Source of the DNA: Neofamilia sp964346535
GTDB taxonomy: Bacteria; Bacillota; Clostridia; Tissierellales; Peptoniphilaceae
Direction: 5' to 3'
Length of the DNA stretch: 64,000 nt
NCBI GenBank assembly: GCA_964346535.1
Contig: CAYFUN010000001.1
Coordinates: forward strand, 134,756 to 198,755
Position numbers and translations under genes: made by a program
Notes under the pieces: model-generated
The model's input: only the letters and a program-made list of their open reading frames with translations
Told to the model about the DNA's origin: nothing
Databases searched by the model: none
Shown: one piece after another, positions 60,927 to 64,000 of the stretch
Position numbering within the stretch: position 1 is the first letter of the stretch
How the letters are laid out: the number at the start of each line of letters is the position of its first letter

Positions 60927-61538
60927 TTAGTCCCACCCCTTTGAAACATTTTCTTTTATATTTTTATGTCTTTTAACTCTCAATCTTTCAGCAGCAATAA
61001 TATTTTGAATATCCTTCACTGCCTGGTCTACAGTGTTGTTAACAACAAAGTAGTCGTATTCTCCTACAAAGTCTAATTCTTTATAGGCATTGTTAAATCT
61101 TGTGTCTATATCTTCTTCAGTTTCAGTACCTCTGTTTACAAGCCTTGTCCTAAGTTCTGACATAGAAGGAGGTAGAAGAAATATAAAGACAACATTTTTA
61201 TATCTCTCTTTTATTTGCAAGGCCCCTTGAACATCAATTTCAAGTAAGACAATTTCTCCATCTTCAATTTTATCATAAACAAACTTTTTTGGTGTAGCAT
61301 AATAATTATTGTGAACCTGTGCATATTCTAAAAGTTCATCATTTTCTACCATTTCAAAAAACTTTTCTTTTGAAACAAAAAAGTAATTTTCACCATCAAC
61401 TTCATTTGGTCTTGGTTGTCTAGTTGTTAATGATGTTGAAAAAACTATGTCATCTTGACTTTTCATTAATGCTTCACTAACAGTTCCCTTGCCTGCACCA
61501 CTTGGGCCAGAAAGGACTAATAAAAATCCCTGTGCCAT
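60927..61538 (-). CDS. gmk: Guanylate kinase
   Basis: Gmk phosphorylates GMP to GDP. The 203 residues have the P-loop LSGPSGAGKGTV, TRQPRPNEVDGENYFFVS and LLEIDVQGALQ. I start at ATG 61538 after AAGGTGGTGG; the 15-codon longer frame overlaps yicC. remA, often between yicC and gmk, is absent. Confidence 0.96.
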   Translation of the reverse strand: MAQGFLLVLSGPSGAGKGTVSEALMKSQDDIVFSTSLTTRQPRPNEVDGENYFFVSKEKFFEMVENDELLEYAQVHNNYYATPKKFVYDKIEDGEIVLLEIDVQGALQIKERYKNVVFIFLLPPSMSELRTRLVNRGTETEEDIDTRFNNAYKELDFVGEYDYFVVNNTVDQAVKDIQNIIAAERLRVKRHKNIKENVSKGWD

Positions 61539-61575
61539 TTTTTGCCACCACCTTAAATTGCTTTTGTTTTTCATA

Positions 61576-62466
61576 TCATTCAATATTTTGAACTTGCTCT
61601 CTTATTTTTTCTAAAATCGACTTAAGTTCAATTACTTCCTTAGTAACATTAATACTATTTGTTTTCGAACCAATAGTATTAGTTTCTCTATTCATCTCTT
61701 GGATTAAAAAATCAATCTTTTTCCCATTAGAGGCTTCATCACTAATCATAGAATTAAATAAATCCAAGTGACTTTTTAACCTTACAAGTTCTTCATCTAT
61801 GGCTAACTTATCGCTATAAAAAACTATTTCATTTAAAAGTCTATCTTCATCTAAAGCAATATTATCTTCAGCTAAAATTCCACTAATTCTCTCTTTTAAC
61901 GCTTGAACTTTTATACTTACTAAGTCTTTTGAAAAAGCTTCGATTTTATTTACCAGCTCTTCAACACTTGCTAATTTATTTTTTAAGTCGCATTCTATAT
62001 TATAACCTTCTTGGATCTTCATTTCAAGAAGATTTGAACAAGCCTTATCGACACAAGCTAAGCACAAGTCAACAAAAGTTTTATTATCATTAAGATCTTT
62101 TCTTTCTAATAACAAAATATTAGAATCAAACCTTAAAATATCTAAAACAGAAAAGCTTTTTTCCAAACTACTCAACCTTGAAAGTTCAGTTAGACTGTCG
62201 TTATATTTTTTTAAGAGACTGTAATCAATATTAAAATCAATATTTGAAGAATCTAAGAAATGAATATCAATAAAAACATCAATCTTTCCTCTATTAATTT
62301 TAGAAGAAATAATATTTTTAATATCCTCTTCCATAAAGGCTAAAGACTTTGGGCCCTTAACTTGTATATCCAGATACCTATTGTTAACTGATTTAATATC
62401 TACTTTTATTTCAAACTCATCATCTTTTATTTTATAGCTTCCAAAGCCAGTCATACTTTTTAACAT
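61576..62466 (-). CDS. yicC: YicC family endoribonuclease
   Basis: YicC proteins are Mn-dependent endoribonucleases linked to small-RNA decay. The 296 residues begin with the hallmark LKSMTGFG and carry DIKSVNNRYLD and the C-terminal GKKIDFLIQEMNRETNTIGSK. GAGGT precedes the ATG. It is the first gene of the yicC-gmk-rpoZ block. Confidence 0.92.
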   Translation of the reverse strand: MLKSMTGFGSYKIKDDEFEIKVDIKSVNNRYLDIQVKGPKSLAFMEEDIKNIISSKINRGKIDVFIDIHFLDSSNIDFNIDYSLLKKYNDSLTELSRLSSLEKSFSVLDILRFDSNILLLERKDLNDNKTFVDLCLACVDKACSNLLEMKIQEGYNIECDLKNKLASVEELVNKIEAFSKDLVSIKVQALKERISGILAEDNIALDEDRLLNEIVFYSDKLAIDEELVRLKSHLDLFNSMISDEASNGKKIDFLIQEMNRETNTIGSKTNSINVTKEVIELKSILEKIREQVQNIE

Positions 62467-62496
62467 ATTTATTACCTCATAAATCTTTGTAATCTT

Positions 62497-62505
62497 ATTT
62501 TAGCA
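62497..62505 (-). promoter_or_regulatory. Extended -10 candidate for yicC operon
   Basis: TGCTAAAAT on the minus strand, about 30 bases upstream of the yicC ATG and just past the uraA terminator. No matching -35 box. Confidence 0.4.
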
Positions 62506-62515
62506 CAAAATAAAT

Positions 62516-62547
62516 AAAAAAGGAGTAAAACCACAAGATCTTACTCC
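62516..62547 (-). terminator. Intrinsic terminator after uraA
   Basis: GGAGTAA (62541-62547) pairs with TTACTCC (62522-62528), 12-base loop, then six T on the minus strand. Confidence 0.85.
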
Positions 62548-62561
62548 CTAAATAATATAAT

Positions 62562-63815
62562 TTACTTCTTTATTCTTATAGATAAAATTTGATTTAAAAT
62601 AATGCCAACTAAAGCAGCGAAGCTTAAACCTGAAATTACAATTGTATCTGTAAGTTTAATGCCTATTGTAAAGCCTAGTAACTTTGATAAATAGTCAGAT
62701 CCCAGGCCTAAGATTAAAATACTAGCCATTACAAAAATATTTTTAAAATTAAAGTTAACTTTAGAATTCTTAATAGTTTGAGCTCCAACTAAGGCTATCA
62801 TTGTAAATAACATTAAAGAAATGCCTCCCATTACAGCTGTAGGAATTGAAGATAAAACTCCACCAATTTTTCCAACAAAAGACAAGATTATAGCAAAAAC
62901 TGCAGCCAATCTTAAAATTGAAGGATCATAATTCTTTGTAATAGCTAAAACACCAGTATTTTCACCATAAGTTGTATTAGCAGGTCCACCTAATAGTCCA
63001 GCAGCCATAGTTGCTAGGCCATCACCTAAAAGCGTTCTGTGTAGGCCTGGATCTTCAATAAAATTCTTACCAACGACTTGGCCATTAGTAGTAATATCAC
63101 CTAAATGTTCCATAAAAACTGCTAAAACAACTGGGGCAATCATTGCTATAGCTCCAAAATCAAACTTTGGAAATCTAAAACTTGGAGCAGAAATTAAACT
63201 TGCATCTCTTATAATAGAAAAATCAACTTCTTTCATTAATATAGACAAAATATAGCCAACAAAGACAGCAATTATAATAGATAATTGTCCGACAAATCCC
63301 TTAGTCCTAAATCTAATGAAAATAGCTGTCGCTAAAGTTACTCCAGCTAATATAAAATTAGTTTGAGCCATAGAAAAAGCTGTAGGAATTAAATTCATTC
63401 CGATTACTATAATCATAGGTCCAATAACTTGAGCAGGAAGTAAAGTCTGAATTTTTCTTATTCCAATTCTTGAAACCACTAAAGAAAATAAGCAGTATAT
63501 TAAGCCAGCAACAATAATTCCACCTTGAGCATAAGCTAAGTCTCCACCATAGCTTTCAGATACAGCTAGAATTACAGGTATAAAAGCAAAAGATGAACCT
63601 AAAAACACTGGAACCTTACCCTTAGTTACAAAATGAAAAATTAGAGTACCTAAACCTGCAGAAAAAATAGCAACTGATGTATCAAAGCCAGTTAAAATAG
63701 GGACTAAAACTGTAGCGCCAAACATTGCTATAAGATGCTGTAAGGCTAAAACTACCCTTGAAAAACTTGCTAATTCACCACTTGCTATAACTTTACCGTA
63801 AGTATTATCTGTCAT
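62562..63815 (-). CDS. uraA: Uracil permease (NCS2 family)
   Basis: A 417-residue nucleobase:cation symporter of the NCS2 family with about 12-14 membrane helices. Seen: the N-terminal QHLIAMFGATVLVPIL, the substrate-site region near ILAVFMEHLGDITTNGQV and GGPANTTYGENTGVLAIT, which is the uracil-type spelling. AAAGGAG precedes the ATG. A PyrR-binding loop overlaps the leader next to that site, which supports a pyrimidine substrate over xanthine. Confidence 0.93.
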   Translation of the reverse strand: MTDNTYGKVIASGELASFSRVVLALQHLIAMFGATVLVPILTGFDTSVAIFSAGLGTLIFHFVTKGKVPVFLGSSFAFIPVILAVSESYGGDLAYAQGGIIVAGLIYCLFSLVVSRIGIRKIQTLLPAQVIGPMIIVIGMNLIPTAFSMAQTNFILAGVTLATAIFIRFRTKGFVGQLSIIIAVFVGYILSILMKEVDFSIIRDASLISAPSFRFPKFDFGAIAMIAPVVLAVFMEHLGDITTNGQVVGKNFIEDPGLHRTLLGDGLATMAAGLLGGPANTTYGENTGVLAITKNYDPSILRLAAVFAIILSFVGKIGGVLSSIPTAVMGGISLMLFTMIALVGAQTIKNSKVNFNFKNIFVMASILILGLGSDYLSKLLGFTIGIKLTDTIVISGLSFAALVGIILNQILSIRIKK

Positions 63816-63827
63816 ATTATTCTCCTT

Positions 63828-63844
63828 TCCAGCCTCTCTGGACT
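63828..63844 (-). promoter_or_regulatory. PyrR-binding loop in the uraA leader
   Basis: On the minus strand AGTCCAGAGAGGCT (63831-63844) fits the PyrR site consensus ARUCCNGNGAGGYU at every position. TCCAG/CTGGA (63838-63842 with 63828-63832) closes a hairpin whose 3' arm abuts the AAAGGAG site. There is no terminator between it and uraA, so control is probably translational. Confidence 0.8.
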
Positions 63845-63871
63845 GATTTAAAGTATTTTTTTATCTCTAAT

Positions 63872-63900
63872 AAGATACCACATAAAATTAATATTTTCAA
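63872..63900 (-). promoter_or_regulatory. Promoter of uraA
   Basis: TTGAAA (63895-63900), 17-base spacer, TATCTT (63872-63877) on the minus strand, giving a leader of about 50 bases. Confidence 0.6.
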
Positions 63901-63910
63901 GACTAAATAT

Positions 63911-63943
63911 AAAAAAAGAAGCCTGTTTTAAAACAGACTTCTT
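63911..63943 (-). terminator. Terminator of the rRNA operon
   Basis: On the minus strand a long stem (63930-63943 with 63916-63929, one G-T or mismatch pair) directly follows the 5S 3' end and is followed by seven T. Confidence 0.88.
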
Positions 63944-63946
63944 GAA

Positions 63947-64000
63947 CTGGCAACTTCCTATCCTCCCAGTTCGTCTCCAAACTAGTACTTTCAGCGTTAA
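63947..64000 (-). rRNA. rrf: 5S ribosomal RNA (3' part; 5' part beyond window)
   Basis: The minus strand ends in a stretch typical of the 5S 3' half: CGCTGAAAGTACT, then GGGAGGATAGGAAGTTGCCAG, closed by a terminator. About 54 bases are visible of some 115. It marks the end of an rRNA operon transcribed towards uraA. Confidence 0.88.

Noticed and set aside
1..64000. Mobile element, prophage, CRISPR, toxin-antitoxin or defence island
   Set aside because: Every gene is a recognised core gene or a common small protein in conserved order; no transposase, integrase, repeat-spacer array or unusual gene cluster was found.

Overview
The window is a strongly A+T-rich stretch (roughly 30% G+C by eye, not counted) from a low-G+C Gram-positive anaerobe. 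Gram-positive-type PolC, the rimP-nusA-ylxR-infB-rbfA and ylxM-ffh-rpsP-khpA-rimM-trmD-rplS operons, PASTA kinase PrkC, class III fructose bisphosphatase, acetate kinase and radical-SAM enzymes point to Firmicutes. Gene order and spelling best fit the Tissierellia/Peptoniphilaceae (Anaerococcus or Peptoniphilus-like); the genus is inference. Nearly everything is on the minus strand. Only fbp and tmcAL are on the plus strand, and each is flanked by a divergent neighbour and a bidirectional terminator. No gene-free stretch exceeds about 175 bases, and there are no insertion sequences, prophage genes, CRISPR arrays or complete RNA genes.

Layout in transcription order, from the right edge leftwards. 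A 5S rRNA 3' end and its terminator mark the end of an rRNA operon. Next is uraA with a PyrR-type leader site. Then comes the conserved block yicC-gmk-rpoZ-priA-def-fmt-yugP-rsmB-rlmN-prpC-prkC-rsgA-rpe-thiN (nucleotide supply, replication restart, translation initiation, rRNA modification, Ser/Thr signalling). tmcAL is convergent with thiN and divergent from ackA. ackA, yceD-rpmF, then plsX-acpP-rnc-elp3-like-smc-ftsY follow (phospholipid initiation, RNA processing, chromosome and SRP machinery). ftsY is broken by a 100-N scaffold gap that looks artefactual.

Between 37.6 and 30.5 kb lie plus-strand fbp, apt-tcdA, and the ylxM-ffh-rpsP-khpA-rimM-trmD-rplS operon. Next are rpsB-tsf-pyrH-frr, an intercalated FMN reductase, uppS-cdsA-rseP-ispG-polC, and rimP-nusA-ylxR-infB-rbfA-nrnA-truB-ribF. 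The left end carries a small GNAT protein, deoD, pcrA-ligA, rpsO-pnp, asp23-fakA and the start of recG, cut by the window edge.

This is essentially a housekeeping region and I see no new defence or metabolic system. The points of interest are regulatory and structural: a promoter plus intrinsic terminator directly upstream of rimP-nusA; a PyrR-binding loop beside the uraA ribosome binding site; divergent ackA/tmcAL promoters whose -10 boxes lie on the same bases; terminators that contain stop codons or a neighbour's -35 box; candidate r-protein leaders at rpsB and rpsO; 11-residue repeats in the FtsY N-terminal domain; and usual operon partners missing from their places (dxr, fab genes, ylxQ, remA, rpmB).
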